A stretch of 64,000 nucleotides of DNA from JAGOUU01 sp964609155 (GCA_964609155.1 CAZSRF010000003.1:1-64000), one strand, 5' to 3'; positions 26,723 to 36,630 are shown, counted from the first letter of the stretch. Program-made: numbers and translations. Notes: generated by a model from the letters alone, not told the origin.

Positions 26723-27949
26723 TTAATAATTTAACCCTATAGCTGATCTCACTTCTTCTAGAGTAACTCTTGCTATTTCACGTGCTTTTTGCGCACCTGT
26801 TGCCGCTATGTCTTTAATAAAATTTGTATCTTTCTCTAATCTCACTATCTCATCTTGAATTGGTTGTAACTCTTGCTTAATAGCATCAATAACTGGCTTC
26901 TTGCAATCTACACATCCAATTTTAGCACCTGTACAACCATCTTGTACCCAATTTTGAGTCTCTTGGTTAGAATAAATTTTATGCAAATCCCATACTGGGC
27001 ATTGTTCCGGTGTACCAGGATCCGTTCTTCTAACACGAGCAGGATCAGTTTGCATTGTTTTAATTTTTTTCTCTACTTCGTCTAAATTCTCTCTTAAATT
27101 AATAGTATTACCATAAGACTTAGACATTTTTTGGCCATTAAACCCTGGCACCTTTGGAAATTTAGTCAACAAAGCTTCAGGCTCTGGTAAAATAATTCTC
27201 CCTTTGCCTTCTACAGAACCTAGTAATAGCTCTTTATCCAATAAATTAATATTTAATCGACTAGTTATTAACTCTATCGCAGAACTCAATGACTCTTGAG
27301 ATCCAACTTCTTGATAGTGTTTTCTTAATTTTAAATATGTTTCTTTAGTTTTTGAATCAAACTTACTTAATATAAGGTCTAATTTTTGTTCCTGATCTTT
27401 TTCTCGGCCATAAATATAGTTGAATCGTCGTGCTATTTCACGCGAGAATTCTATATGTGGCACTTGATCCTCTCCAACGGGGATGTAGTTTGCTTTATAA
27501 ATTAAAACATCCGCTGTTTGCAGCAATGGGTATCCTAAAAAACCATATGTACCTAAATCAAATTGAATTAATTTCTGTTGTTGATCTTTATAAGTTGGGA
27601 TACGCTCTAGCCAAGACAATGGAGTAATCATGGATAATAATAAATGAAGCTCACTATGCTCAGGAACTTGTGATTGAATAAAGATAGTTGCTTTCTGGGG
27701 ATCAAGACCACAGGCTATCCACTCAGTTAAGCATTTAGTCACTATATTATCTAACTCTGGGACGTTGTTATAATGTGTGGTCAAACAATGCCAATCAGCA
27801 ATAAAAAAAAAGCAGTCAAATCTCTTTTGTAATTCTACCCAATTTTTAAGAGCTCCATGTAAATGGCCTAAATGCATTAATCCTGTGGATCGCATTCCTG
27901 AAACTACCCTTCGTTTCTGTCCATTTACTGCCTCTGTTGCTATTTCCAA
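26723..27949 (-). CDS. trpS: tryptophan--tRNA ligase
   Basis: A 408-residue class I aminoacyl-tRNA synthetase. The HIGH-equivalent HLGH is at 26-29 and the KMSKS loop is exact in GQKMSKSYGNTI. A C-x2-C-containing insertion (GCTGAKIGCVDCKKP) lies near the C-terminus, as in the longer TrpS group. The start codon is TTG: a perfect GGAGG lies 5 bases upstream and no ATG occurs before the conserved region. It lies 14 bp after the YciO-like gene and 11 bp before scpA. Confidence 0.95.
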   Translation of the reverse strand: MEIATEAVNGQKRRVVSGMRSTGLMHLGHLHGALKNWVELQKRFDCFFFIADWHCLTTHYNNVPELDNIVTKCLTEWIACGLDPQKATIFIQSQVPEHSELHLLLSMITPLSWLERIPTYKDQQQKLIQFDLGTYGFLGYPLLQTADVLIYKANYIPVGEDQVPHIEFSREIARRFNYIYGREKDQEQKLDLILSKFDSKTKETYLKLRKHYQEVGSQESLSSAIELITSRLNINLLDKELLLGSVEGKGRIILPEPEALLTKFPKVPGFNGQKMSKSYGNTINLRENLDEVEKKIKTMQTDPARVRRTDPGTPEQCPVWDLHKIYSNQETQNWVQDGCTGAKIGCVDCKKPVIDAIKQELQPIQDEIVRLEKDTNFIKDIAATGAQKAREIARVTLEEVRSAIGLNY

Positions 27950-27963
27950 AACTACCTCCAGAT

Positions 27964-28584
27964 TTAATACTCTAAAATTCCAGCATCACCTTTGCCATGA
28001 CGAATTATTTCAACTTTCTTATCTAGCAATGATACTACAGTAGACATTTCCGGACTACCTAATCCTCCATCAATAATCACGTCAAAGATATTATGAAATT
28101 GTTCTTTAATAACTTCTGGTTCAAAATGTGGAAATTCATCTCCTGGTAACCACAAAGTTGAGCTATACAAGGGTTCGCCGTAAGTTCTTAAAACATCCAA
28201 TAATATATTATTATTAGGGATCCGGATACCAATAGTTTTACGTTTAAGATGTAATCGTTTGGGAAGTGTAATATTTGCAGGTAGGATAAAAGTATAAGGA
28301 CCAGGGGTAGCTTTTTTTAATAATTTAAATGCCATATCTTCTATTCTAGCATACAAGCTAGCCTGAGAAATATCTGGTAACAGCAATGCCAGCATGTGAT
28401 CATCAGCATATCCACGTATTTTAGCGATCTTCTTCTGTGCTATTTGATCGCCTATTGGGCAACATAGTGCATAACAGCAATCTGTTGGCACAACGACTAC
28501 CGCCCCTGATTTAAGATCTTCAACCACTTGATTTATCAATCTTTGCTGCGGATTATCTGGATGTATGATATAATGTTTTGTCAT
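27964..28584 (-). CDS. YciO/Sua5/YrdC-family protein
   Basis: A 206-residue YrdC-fold protein. The opening HPDNPQQRLINQVVEDLKSGAVVVVPTDCCYALCC matches the YciO branch of threonylcarbamoyl-AMP synthase-like proteins; KxR-like and STLWLPGDEFPHF residues follow. YciO proteins are related to TsaC but their exact role is less certain. The ATG at 28584 fits the family N-terminus; an in-frame ATG at 28602 would lie only 12 bases from the divergent yciB start. It precedes trpS. Confidence 0.86.
   Translation of the reverse strand: MTKHYIIHPDNPQQRLINQVVEDLKSGAVVVVPTDCCYALCCPIGDQIAQKKIAKIRGYADDHMLALLLPDISQASLYARIEDMAFKLLKKATPGPYTFILPANITLPKRLHLKRKTIGIRIPNNNILLDVLRTYGEPLYSSTLWLPGDEFPHFEPEVIKEQFHNIFDVIIDGGLGSPEMSTVVSLLDKKVEIIRHGKGDAGILEY
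28566..28574 (+). promoter_or_regulatory. extended -10 promoter for yciB
   Basis: A perfect extended -10, TG-A-TATAAT, lies at 28566-28574, giving a start near 28581 and a leader of about 34 bases before yciB. There is no good -35. The element lies inside the first codons of the divergent YciO-like gene. Confidence 0.5.
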
Positions 28585-28614
28585 ATATTTATAAAATAGC
28601 ATTGTTAATTAATC

Positions 28615-29154
28615 ATGAAAATAGCTTTAGACCTTATCTCAGTACTTATATTTTTTGTCGTTTACAACTTCTACGATATATTTTACGCTACTGGAGCCAT
28701 GATGATTACTTATACAGTGACATTTTCTGTTAATTATTTTATAAATAAAAAAATTGATAGAACCATGCTAATCACATGGCTGTTAGTTATATTGCTTGGC
28801 GGGTTAACTATTTTTCTTCACAACGAAGAATACATCAAATTTAAACCCACTTTGATTTACTTGCTTTTTGCTGTAGCTTTTCATGTTAGTCCTTATTTTA
28901 AAGATGAAAAATCAATTATGGAGCGTATGGCTGGTCATCAAATAAACTTACCCAAGAAAGTCTGGTCAAAATTAAATATCTTCTGGACAACAATATTTTA
29001 TATTCTAGGCTTTTTAAATCTCTATATAGCCTATTATTTCACTACGCAACAATGGGTTTATTTTAAAACCTTTGGCATTATTGGTTTCTTGATTGTAGCT
29101 ACTATTGTACAGATAGCGTACATGAGCAAATATATAAAAGCTGATAACTCATGA
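28615..29154 (+). CDS. yciB: septation/envelope protein YciB
   Basis: A 179-residue inner-membrane protein of the YciB (septation protein A) family with five helices. It shows the family opening (D-L-I-x-V-L-I-F-F-V-V-Y), HVSPYFKDEKSIMERMAGHQINLPKKVWSKLN, and W-T-T-I-F-Y-I-L-G-F-L-N-L-Y-I-A. It affects cell division or envelope homeostasis. The stop overlaps the bolA-family ATG by 4 bases. Divergent from the YciO-like gene with only about 30 bp between starts. Confidence 0.93.
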   Translation: MKIALDLISVLIFFVVYNFYDIFYATGAMMITYTVTFSVNYFINKKIDRTMLITWLLVILLGGLTIFLHNEEYIKFKPTLIYLLFAVAFHVSPYFKDEKSIMERMAGHQINLPKKVWSKLNIFWTTIFYILGFLNLYIAYYFTTQQWVYFKTFGIIGFLIVATIVQIAYMSKYIKADNS

Positions 29155-29456
29155 TTAATTCAGATTACAACCAGCCGGTTCAAGCAAACGATAAAGACCG
29201 AGATCCTGCTTTAGAAAAACAAATTTTAACAAAACTTGCGATCTTAAATCCCCTTAAAATTACTCTTAATGATGAAAGTTATAAACACAAAGGACATCGT
29301 GGTGTTTTAGAAAAGGGCGGTAGGCATTATCATTTATCTATTAGTAGTGATGCATTTAATAATCTTAATTTAATAAAACAGCATCAATTAATCTATGTAA
29401 CTTTGGGAGCATTAATTGGTAACGAAATACATGCTTTAAGAATCACTATACTATAA
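29151..29456 (+). CDS. BolA family protein
   Basis: A 101-residue BolA-type protein: the KHKGHRGVLEKGGRHYHLSISSDAF core and the closing IYVTLGALIGNEIHALRITIL match the BolA fold with its conserved His. Members pair with CGFS glutaredoxins in iron-sulfur trafficking or act as regulators; grxD at 1007 could be its partner. The N-terminal 22 residues are polar. The start overlaps the yciB stop. Confidence 0.92.
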   Translation: MINSDYNQPVQANDKDRDPALEKQILTKLAILNPLKITLNDESYKHKGHRGVLEKGGRHYHLSISSDAFNNLNLIKQHQLIYVTLGALIGNEIHALRITIL

Positions 29457-29466
29457 TATAAGCTCA

Positions 29467-30471
29467 TTAATAGATTAATCTCAAAAATACTCCCAGATAC
29501 CATAAACAAGAGGCTAAAATTGCAGCTGATGGAATAGTGAAGATCCAAGCATACACTATACTGCGAGCAACACCCCAGCGAACAGCTGCAGCGCTTTGTA
29601 TTGACCCTACGCCAATAATCGAACCCGTAATAGTATGAGTTGTTGAAACAGGTATACCCAAGGATGATGCTAGTGAGATTGTAATGGCACTCGCTGTTTC
29701 AGCACAACAGCCACTAACAGGTCGCAATTTTGTAATTTTCATCCCCATAGTTTTTACTATACGCCATCCACCAAACATCGTACCTAGAGATATCATAAAA
29801 TAACAACTAAAAATAACCCACAATGGCACATAAAAATTTTCACCTAAAGCACCATAGGAATATAATAATACTGCGATAATACCCATAGTTTTTTGGGCAT
29901 CATTGCCCCCATGGCCTATGCTAATTAAAGCAGATGATAACAACTGCATTTTTTTAAAAAATTTATTTATTTTATGATGGTTAAATCTGAAAAAAATTCT
30001 TATAGTAAATAATATTAATATCTGACCAATAATAAAACCCAATAAAGGTGAGATAACTATCGCTAAGATTACTTTTAAAAGACTCCATAAATTTAAACTT
30101 ATCCACCCTGCTTTTGCTAATCCTGTGCCTAACATACCTCCTATTAAAGCATGAGACGAGCTCGATGGTATACCAAAATACCAAGTAATAATATTCCAAA
30201 TGATTGCACTCAATAAAGAAACCAAAACAACACTGATAGTAACCACGTGTGGATCAATCAATGTTCCAATAGTATTGGCTACGTGAACGCCAAAAAAGAA
30301 AAAAGCACTAAAGTTAAAAAAAGCTGCCCATAGCACGGCCCAATGAGGCTTTAAAACTCGCGTAGAAACAACAGTAGCAATAGAATTAGCTGCATCATGA
30401 AATCCATTTAAAAAATCAAAAAACAACGCTATAAAAATAGTACAAATTAATAGCAGTAAATCACCATTCAT
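29467..30471 (-). CDS. inorganic phosphate transporter, Pit family
   Basis: A 334-residue membrane transporter. Both Pit signatures are visible: GFHDAANSIATVVSTRVL near residue 24 and SIGHGGNDAQKTMGIIA in the second half, with PSSSSHALIGGMLG and PVSTTHTITGSIIGVG as the paired internal repeats. It takes up metal-phosphate complexes using the proton gradient. Its ATG overlaps the stop of the upstream DUF47 gene (TAATG), giving strict coupling. Confidence 0.95.
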   Translation of the reverse strand: MNGDLLLLICTIFIALFFDFLNGFHDAANSIATVVSTRVLKPHWAVLWAAFFNFSAFFFFGVHVANTIGTLIDPHVVTISVVLVSLLSAIIWNIITWYFGIPSSSSHALIGGMLGTGLAKAGWISLNLWSLLKVILAIVISPLLGFIIGQILILFTIRIFFRFNHHKINKFFKKMQLLSSALISIGHGGNDAQKTMGIIAVLLYSYGALGENFYVPLWVIFSCYFMISLGTMFGGWRIVKTMGMKITKLRPVSGCCAETASAITISLASSLGIPVSTTHTITGSIIGVGSIQSAAAVRWGVARSIVYAWIFTIPSAAILASCLWYLGVFLRLIY

Positions 30472-31094
30472 TATGAGTACTCTAGCACAATGCTTTTAAT
30501 CATATTGGCCACATCTTGACAGCCATTAATTACTAGTTTTGTTCTAGTATAAGTGTCTTTGAGTTTAAAAAAGGTCTTAAAATCATTATCTTCTAAAAAA
30601 AGACATCTTTCACCAGATATAACAGCTTTATGGGCTTTGCTTTCTAATGCATTTATTTCTTTACAATATTTAAAAATTTCTTCCGCTCTGTGTAAATCAT
30701 GAAGCAAATAAACAGCACTCTTAACTAATATACAAGACTGCAAACTTAGATCAGCTAATTCAATTAGTTCATTAGTAACTATACTTAATTTATAAAAAGG
30801 AAATCTTTGTGCACAACGATTAATCAAATCCAAAATATCATCAAGACCACTAGCTAGATCATGAATATCATGTCTATCAAACGGCGTAATAAACGTTTGA
30901 TGAAGTAGTTGAAAAGTGTTGTACGTCAATTGATCGCCTTGCTCTTCATAACTTGCAATAAAATCGACTTGTTTTTGATCTTCTGGATTATGAAACAACT
31001 CTTTAAAGCTAGTTGCAGAATTTACTAAACAATCACTAGTTTCTTGGAACAATTTAAAAAACCCATCCTGTTTAGGAATAAACTGTTTGAACAT
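30471..31094 (-). CDS. DUF47 (PhoU-like) Pit accessory protein
   Basis: A 207-residue cytoplasmic helical protein of the DUF47/TIGR00153 group, related to PhoU. It shows FKQFIPKQDGFFKLFQ at the start, TPFDRHDIHDLASGLDDILDLIN in the centre, and a final helix with VINGCQDVANMIKSIVLEYS. Such proteins are encoded beside Pit transporters and modulate them. The stop overlaps the pit start. Confidence 0.92.
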   Translation of the reverse strand: MFKQFIPKQDGFFKLFQETSDCLVNSATSFKELFHNPEDQKQVDFIASYEEQGDQLTYNTFQLLHQTFITPFDRHDIHDLASGLDDILDLINRCAQRFPFYKLSIVTNELIELADLSLQSCILVKSAVYLLHDLHRAEEIFKYCKEINALESKAHKAVISGERCLFLEDNDFKTFFKLKDTYTRTKLVINGCQDVANMIKSIVLEYS

Positions 31095-31136
31095 TATAAG
31101 CCTTTGTATTGTTGCTTTGTATAAGTATATTAGTAT

Positions 31137-32147
31137 TTATAACGTATCATAGCAAGTGTCATAGCAAGCATCATATGCATAGCATGCTACCATGTGCTTT
31201 TGCTCCGAATCTACTGCTTTTAATTTAGGTTCAACCTTAGTACATAAATCTACAACCATAGGGCATCTTGTCCTAAAATTACACCCAGACGATGTATCAA
31301 TTGGCAGACTCAGATCCCCAGTTAATAGAGTTATTTTTTTATTACGCTCTAAACGAGGATCTGATATAGGTATAGCAGATAATAAAGCTTGCGTATATGG
31401 ATGTAACGCTTTGTTGTAGATATTTAATTTTTCAGAAAGTTCGACAATTTTCCCTAAATACATAACCATAATTCTATTAGAAATATGTTTGACTATACTT
31501 AGATTATGAGAAATAAATATTAAAGTTAAATTATATTTTTTTTGTAGTGACTTTAATAAGTTAATAATTTGTGCCTGAATAGAAACATCTAATGCACTTA
31601 CTGCCTCATCACAAATAATTAACTTAGGTTTAAGAATCAACGCTCTTGCAATTCCAATGCGTTGACACTGACCACCCGAGAATTCATGGGGATATCTATT
31701 AATGTATTCTGGGATTAATCCTACTTCATTCATAACTTCAATTACTTTCTGATATACCTCTTGTTTAGATAAACCAGGATAGAAACATACCAAAGGTTCT
31801 GAAATAATTTGTCCAACATTCATTCTAGGATCTAAAGAAGCCAATGGATCTTGAAAAATTATTTGCAGATCTTTTCTAATTTTTCTCAATTTTTTCTCTG
31901 ACAATTCTACTAAATTTTGATCTTGAAACAGTACAGCACCTGCCGTTGGACGAGTTAATTGCAGGATAGCTCTTCCTAAGGAGGTTTTGCCGCATCCTGA
32001 TTCACCAACAATTCCTAATGTTTCTCCAGCTAACAAATGAAAACTAACATCATCAACTGCTTTGATTTCATGATGACGACCCGTACTAGGATAATAGAGC
32101 TTTAGGTTCTTAACACTTAAAATAATATTATTTGCATCATCCAGCAT
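31137..32147 (-). CDS. oppF: oligopeptide ABC transporter ATP-binding protein OppF
   Basis: A 336-residue ABC ATPase. Walker A is GESGCGKTSLGRAI, the signature is FSGGQCQRIGIARAL, Walker B is LIICDEAVSALDVS and the switch His is in FISHNLS. The C-terminal extension with a four-Cys-like pattern (GCNFRTRCPMVVDLC) is typical of Opp/Dpp ATPases. The ATG at 32147 is chosen because GAGGGAA precedes it and the oppD stop is immediately upstream (TAAAATG); the longer reading overlaps oppD by 13 codons. Last gene of the oppABCDF operon. Confidence 0.94.
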   Translation of the reverse strand: MLDDANNIILSVKNLKLYYPSTGRHHEIKAVDDVSFHLLAGETLGIVGESGCGKTSLGRAILQLTRPTAGAVLFQDQNLVELSEKKLRKIRKDLQIIFQDPLASLDPRMNVGQIISEPLVCFYPGLSKQEVYQKVIEVMNEVGLIPEYINRYPHEFSGGQCQRIGIARALILKPKLIICDEAVSALDVSIQAQIINLLKSLQKKYNLTLIFISHNLSIVKHISNRIMVMYLGKIVELSEKLNIYNKALHPYTQALLSAIPISDPRLERNKKITLLTGDLSLPIDTSSGCNFRTRCPMVVDLCTKVEPKLKAVDSEQKHMVACYAYDACYDTCYDTL

Positions 32148-32148
32148 T

Positions 32149-33132
32149 TTAAATTCCCTCAAAATGGCATGCTTTATCATGCCCATTACTACTTATACTT
32201 ACTGGTACGAGTTGTGGAATGTGATCTAAGCATTTTTCTATTTTATAATTGCATCGTTCATTAAAGGGGCAACCTAACATTTCATGTAAGCTTTTGATAG
32301 GCTGACCAGGTATAACAAATAAATCATCTGAATCTGTCTGTAAATTAGGAATAGAAGATAATAGACCTTTAGTATAGGGATGTTTGGATCGATAAAAGAT
32401 ATCTTCTACCTTTCCCCTTTCCATAATTCTGCCACCATACATAACAATAACATCGTCACAATGGCCTGCAACGACACCAAGATCATGTGTAATTAGCACA
32501 ATAGCCATCTCTAATTGATTTTTAAGCTCTGATAATAATTGCATGATGCCAGCTTGTACCGTAACATCAAGTGCTGTTGTTGGTTCATCGGCAATTAACA
32601 ATTTTGGTTTGCACAATAACGCCATAGCAATCATGATTCTTTGACGCATACCGCCTGAAAACTCATGAGGATACTGCTTGAGTCTTGATTTAGCATTAGA
32701 TATTTTTACCATATCTAAGCACTCTAAGACTTTAATTTCAGCATTACGTTTTGATATATTCCTCGTATTCCCATACCCATGAGTAATAAGAACCTCTGTT
32801 AATTGACGGCCAATATTAACATATGGGTTTAAGCAACTCATAGGATCTTGAAAAACCATCGCAATTTTGTTACCACGGATTTTCTGCATTTCTTTATTAG
32901 GTGCATTAACTAGTTCTTTATTTTCAAACAAAATACTACCAGAAACCACTGCATTTTTTGCTAACAATTGCATAATTGCCAACACAGTTTGACTTTTTCC
33001 CGAACCAGATTCTCCAACAATACCAAGCATCTGACGTTGCTTTAATTCAGCGCTAAACCCATTTACGGCATTAACAATACTATCATTAGTTTGAAATTTT
33101 ATAACAAGATCTTTAATTGTCAGTATAGCCAT
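32149..33132 (-). CDS. oppD: oligopeptide ABC transporter ATP-binding protein OppD
   Basis: A 327-residue ATPase with Walker A GESGSGKSQTVLAI, signature FSGGMRQRIMIAMAL, Walker B LLIADEPTTALDV, the switch His in LITHDLG, and the Opp-type Cys-rich C-terminus (GCPFNERCNYKIEKC). With OppF it powers peptide import. AGGTAA precedes the ATG; 5 bp after oppC. Confidence 0.95.
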   Translation of the reverse strand: MAILTIKDLVIKFQTNDSIVNAVNGFSAELKQRQMLGIVGESGSGKSQTVLAIMQLLAKNAVVSGSILFENKELVNAPNKEMQKIRGNKIAMVFQDPMSCLNPYVNIGRQLTEVLITHGYGNTRNISKRNAEIKVLECLDMVKISNAKSRLKQYPHEFSGGMRQRIMIAMALLCKPKLLIADEPTTALDVTVQAGIMQLLSELKNQLEMAIVLITHDLGVVAGHCDDVIVMYGGRIMERGKVEDIFYRSKHPYTKGLLSSIPNLQTDSDDLFVIPGQPIKSLHEMLGCPFNERCNYKIEKCLDHIPQLVPVSISSNGHDKACHFEGI

Positions 33133-33137
33133 TACAA

Positions 33138-34037
33138 TTACCTATCTTTTGGATCTAGAGCATCTCTTAACCCATCACCAATAAAATTTAAGCACATTAA
33201 AGTTAAAGATAAAAAAAATGCAGGGAAAACTAAAGCCCACCATGCTCCTTCAATATTCTGCGCACCTTCATTAACTAAAACTCCCCAACTAGTATCTGGC
33301 TCTTGTACTCCCAAACCCAGAAAGCTTAACACAGATTCAGCTAATATAGTCGCTGGAATAGTAAGGGTTACATATATTATTACAACCCCCATCAAATTAG
33401 GTATGATATGTCTTTTTATTATTTTTGCATTGCTAATACCGCAAGCACGTGCAGCTTCTATAAATTCTTTTTGTTTTAAACTTAACGTTTGTCCCCGAAC
33501 CATACGAGCAAGATCAAGCCAATTAGTGGCACCTATGGCAATAAATATCAATAAAATATTTCTTTCAAAGAATACTGTTAATAAAATTACGAAAAACATA
33601 AATGGCAAGGCATACAATATATCTACTAAACGCATCATAAAAGCATCGACCTTCCCACCAATGTATCCTGAAACAGAACCATATATTACACCTATAACAA
33701 GACTCACAAATGTAGCTACTGTGCCTACTAACAGAGACATACGACCACCATACAAAGTACGTGCAAAAATATCTCTACCTAATAAATCTGTACCAAAGTA
33801 ATGGCCTGTACTAAGGCTAGGTGGTTGTAACATAAACTCCCAATCTGTATCATCCATCGGAAAGTTTGTGATAAACGGAGCTATTAAGATCATCATTATC
33901 ACAACAAAAAGAACGATAAAGCTACCAACTGCCAGTTTATTTTTTCTTAATCTATAATAAGAATTCTGCCATAAACTTCTACTTATATTTAAATTTATAT
34001 TTAAAGCACTTACTATATTATTGACAACTCTATTCAT
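33138..34037 (-). CDS. oppC: oligopeptide ABC transporter permease OppC
   Basis: A 299-residue permease with six predicted helices. The family marks are GTDLLGRDIFARTLYGGRMSLLVG and the EAA loop EAARACGISNAKIIKRHIIPNLM. The start overlaps the oppB stop by 8 bases. It forms the membrane channel with OppB. Confidence 0.95.
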   Translation of the reverse strand: MNRVVNNIVSALNINLNISRSLWQNSYYRLRKNKLAVGSFIVLFVVIMMILIAPFITNFPMDDTDWEFMLQPPSLSTGHYFGTDLLGRDIFARTLYGGRMSLLVGTVATFVSLVIGVIYGSVSGYIGGKVDAFMMRLVDILYALPFMFFVILLTVFFERNILLIFIAIGATNWLDLARMVRGQTLSLKQKEFIEAARACGISNAKIIKRHIIPNLMGVVIIYVTLTIPATILAESVLSFLGLGVQEPDTSWGVLVNEGAQNIEGAWWALVFPAFFLSLTLMCLNFIGDGLRDALDPKDR

Positions 34038-34962
34038 AACGTATTCTCGGATCTAGGTAAGCGTAAATAATATCTGTAATCAAATTAAATAATATTATAA
34101 AAAAAGCTGCAAGCACTACTACTCCCATAACCAAAGTATAATCACGATTAATAGCACCTTTAATAAAGTGTTGCCCTACCCCGGGCAAACCAAAAATTTG
34201 CTCAATAACTATAGAGCCCGTTAATATTCCTGCTGTTGCAGGTCCAATAAATGAAACCACTGGTAACATTGAGGGTTTTAGAGCATGAAAAAAAAGCACC
34301 CTCCACTCAGGTAATCCTTTAGCTCTTGCCGTTCTGATAAATTGTGAATTTAAAACCTCTATCATGCTACCACGAGTAATTCTAGTTATATATGCTATCA
34401 TGGGTAAACTTAGAGCCACAACAGGCATAATTAAGTTTTGAAAACCAAAAGCTCCTGCCCATTGTCCGGCAGGTAGAACACCAATAAAAATAGCAAATAC
34501 TAAAATCATTAATGGTGCTGTTACAAAACTAGGAATAGAAATTCCAATCAAAGCAAACAGCATGGCAAAATAATCAAATTTTGAATTTTGATTCCATGCA
34601 GCAAGTGATCCTAACAAAACCCCACAAAAAATAGACAAGCTCATAGCATAGAAGCCAAGAATCATAGAGACTGGAAGACCATCATAAATTAATTGATTAA
34701 CAGTAAAATCTCTATATTTAAAAGAAGGACCAAAATCGCCATGCATTAAATCATTGAGATAATAACCATACTGAATGTATACAGGTTTGTCAAAATGATA
34801 TTTTTTTTCTAGATTAGCTTTAACTGTGGGGTTTAAAACTCTCTCTCCATCAAATGGCCCACCTGGCATCGCTCGCATTAATAAAAAAGATAAGGTAATA
34901 ATAATCCACAATGTAGGAATTGCCTGTAGAGTTCTTTTGATAATAAAATATATCACTACCAT
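34030..34962 (-). CDS. oppB: oligopeptide ABC transporter permease OppB
   Basis: A 310-residue permease: IIKRTLQAIPTLWIIITLSF, MPGGPFDGER, the EAA loop RTARAKGLPEWRVLFFHALKPSMLPV, and GSIVIEQIFGLPGVG. The ATG at 34962 is listed, but a GTG two codons later (34956) is better placed after AGGGG and fits family length. Three bases separate it from the oppA stop. Confidence 0.95.
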   Translation of the reverse strand: MVVIYFIIKRTLQAIPTLWIIITLSFLLMRAMPGGPFDGERVLNPTVKANLEKKYHFDKPVYIQYGYYLNDLMHGDFGPSFKYRDFTVNQLIYDGLPVSMILGFYAMSLSIFCGVLLGSLAAWNQNSKFDYFAMLFALIGISIPSFVTAPLMILVFAIFIGVLPAGQWAGAFGFQNLIMPVVALSLPMIAYITRITRGSMIEVLNSQFIRTARAKGLPEWRVLFFHALKPSMLPVVSFIGPATAGILTGSIVIEQIFGLPGVGQHFIKGAINRDYTLVMGVVVLAAFFIILFNLITDIIYAYLDPRIRYE

Positions 34963-34965
34963 CCC

Positions 34966-36630
34966 CTAGCTATTCTGAGTTTTCTTAATATAAATATAAC
35001 GATCATACGTTATATCTAATATATTAGCAGCATAACCGCCAACATTAGGCTTTATTAAATGCCTTGTTACATAAGTATACAATGGAATAACAGGAACTTC
35101 ATCGAGTAATAACTGTTCAGCTTTCGCTAATGCTTCTGCACGTTGACTTTTATCACGTTCCACTGATGCAGATTTCATTAGTTTATCATACTCTTTATTT
35201 TTAAAGCCACTATGGTTTTGATGATTATCAGATATAAATAAATCTAAAAATGTTGAAGGATCATTATAGTCACCAACCCAACCATCACGAAATAATTCTG
35301 TTTCTTTCCGTTCCAACCTGGTTCTTAAAAATACTTTCCATTCCTGATTCACTAACTCTGTTTTAACTCCTAAAGATTTTTTAAACATCGCAGCTAATGC
35401 TATAGCTACATTTTTATGTGATTCCGAAGTATTATAAGTTATTCTAATAATAGCCGGATTTTCTTTACTATAGCCTGCTTTTTTATAATATTCTTTAGCT
35501 AATGTTAACCTCTGTATACTGTCTATTTTGCTCCAATCATTCATAGAACCTCTGTTTTTAGTTTCATAATTATTGATATTCTCTGGAACAATATAATTAG
35601 TTGCAATTTGCCCTGATCTTAAAACTTTTTCAGCAATAATTTTCTTATCAATTACTAAAGCTAAAGCCTGACGTAAATTTTTATTATCTTTGAAAGGTGG
35701 TCTATCCAGATTAAAACTATAATAATAAGTTGCTAATTGAGGCGCTATATATAATTCTTTTGATAAATTATCTTTTATCCACTTAAACTGAACATCAGGT
35801 ATAACACTTGTAAAATCTAAATCTCCAGCACGATATCTATTCAGTTCCATCGATTGCTCAATAGGATAGAATACTACTTTGTCCAATATCACTTTGTCTG
35901 CATTCCGATAATAAGGATTTTTAATTACGGATAAATGTGAATTCACCACCCATTCACTGAGTTTAAAAGCACCATTTGATACTAATTTACCAGGTTTAAT
36001 AAATTCACTTCCATATTTTTTTAGATTTGGTTGGTATATTGGATACGTTGTACTATGAACCAATAACTCCAAAAAATACGGCGTAGGTTTTTCTAATTCG
36101 ATAACTAACGTTTTATCATTAATGGCTTTAACACCTAATGCTTCTATAGGCAATCTACCATTAATTATTTTTTCAACATTTTTAATTGGTTTTAATATAT
36201 CAGTGTATACAGAACCTATTCTAGGATCTACAGTTCTACGCATGCCTGCGACAAAATCATCTGCAGTAAGTTTTTCACCATTAGACCAAAGCAGTTTATC
36301 TCTTAATTTAAAAGTATAAGTTTTCAAATCTTTTGAAATTTCATAGCTTTTTGCCTGGCCTAGGATAATTTTACCTGACTGATCTGCAGTCATTAATCCT
36401 TCATATAGATCAACAATTACATTAATAGAAGATACGCCTGTTGCTTTAGCAGGATCAAGACTATCTACTTCTTCAGCATTGCCACGATGAAAGACTTGCA
36501 CATCTGCTAAGTCAGATTTTTTAATAATTTTTTCTTGAGAAAAGCCATATGGGCAAATTAGCAAACTCAAGATAAAGCAAATTAATAACATAGTATTTGC
36601 TTTATTTAGTTTTTCAATAAGTTCATGCAT
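34966..36630 (-). CDS. oppA: periplasmic oligopeptide-binding protein OppA
   Basis: A 554-residue solute-binding protein of cluster C (SBP_bac_5). A signal peptide (helix about 12-31, ending near GFSQ) precedes HRGNAEEVDSLDPAKATGVSSINVIVDLYEGLM, the AxDF motif in LTADDFVAGMRRTVDP, and the C-terminal YTYVTRHLIKPNVGG. It captures peptides for OppBCDF. It is the first gene of the operon; the 190-bp gap to the divergent ttcA must hold its promoter. Confidence 0.94.
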   Translation of the reverse strand: MHELIEKLNKANTMLLICFILSLLICPYGFSQEKIIKKSDLADVQVFHRGNAEEVDSLDPAKATGVSSINVIVDLYEGLMTADQSGKIILGQAKSYEISKDLKTYTFKLRDKLLWSNGEKLTADDFVAGMRRTVDPRIGSVYTDILKPIKNVEKIINGRLPIEALGVKAINDKTLVIELEKPTPYFLELLVHSTTYPIYQPNLKKYGSEFIKPGKLVSNGAFKLSEWVVNSHLSVIKNPYYRNADKVILDKVVFYPIEQSMELNRYRAGDLDFTSVIPDVQFKWIKDNLSKELYIAPQLATYYYSFNLDRPPFKDNKNLRQALALVIDKKIIAEKVLRSGQIATNYIVPENINNYETKNRGSMNDWSKIDSIQRLTLAKEYYKKAGYSKENPAIIRITYNTSESHKNVAIALAAMFKKSLGVKTELVNQEWKVFLRTRLERKETELFRDGWVGDYNDPSTFLDLFISDNHQNHSGFKNKEYDKLMKSASVERDKSQRAEALAKAEQLLLDEVPVIPLYTYVTRHLIKPNVGGYAANILDITYDRYIYIKKTQNS

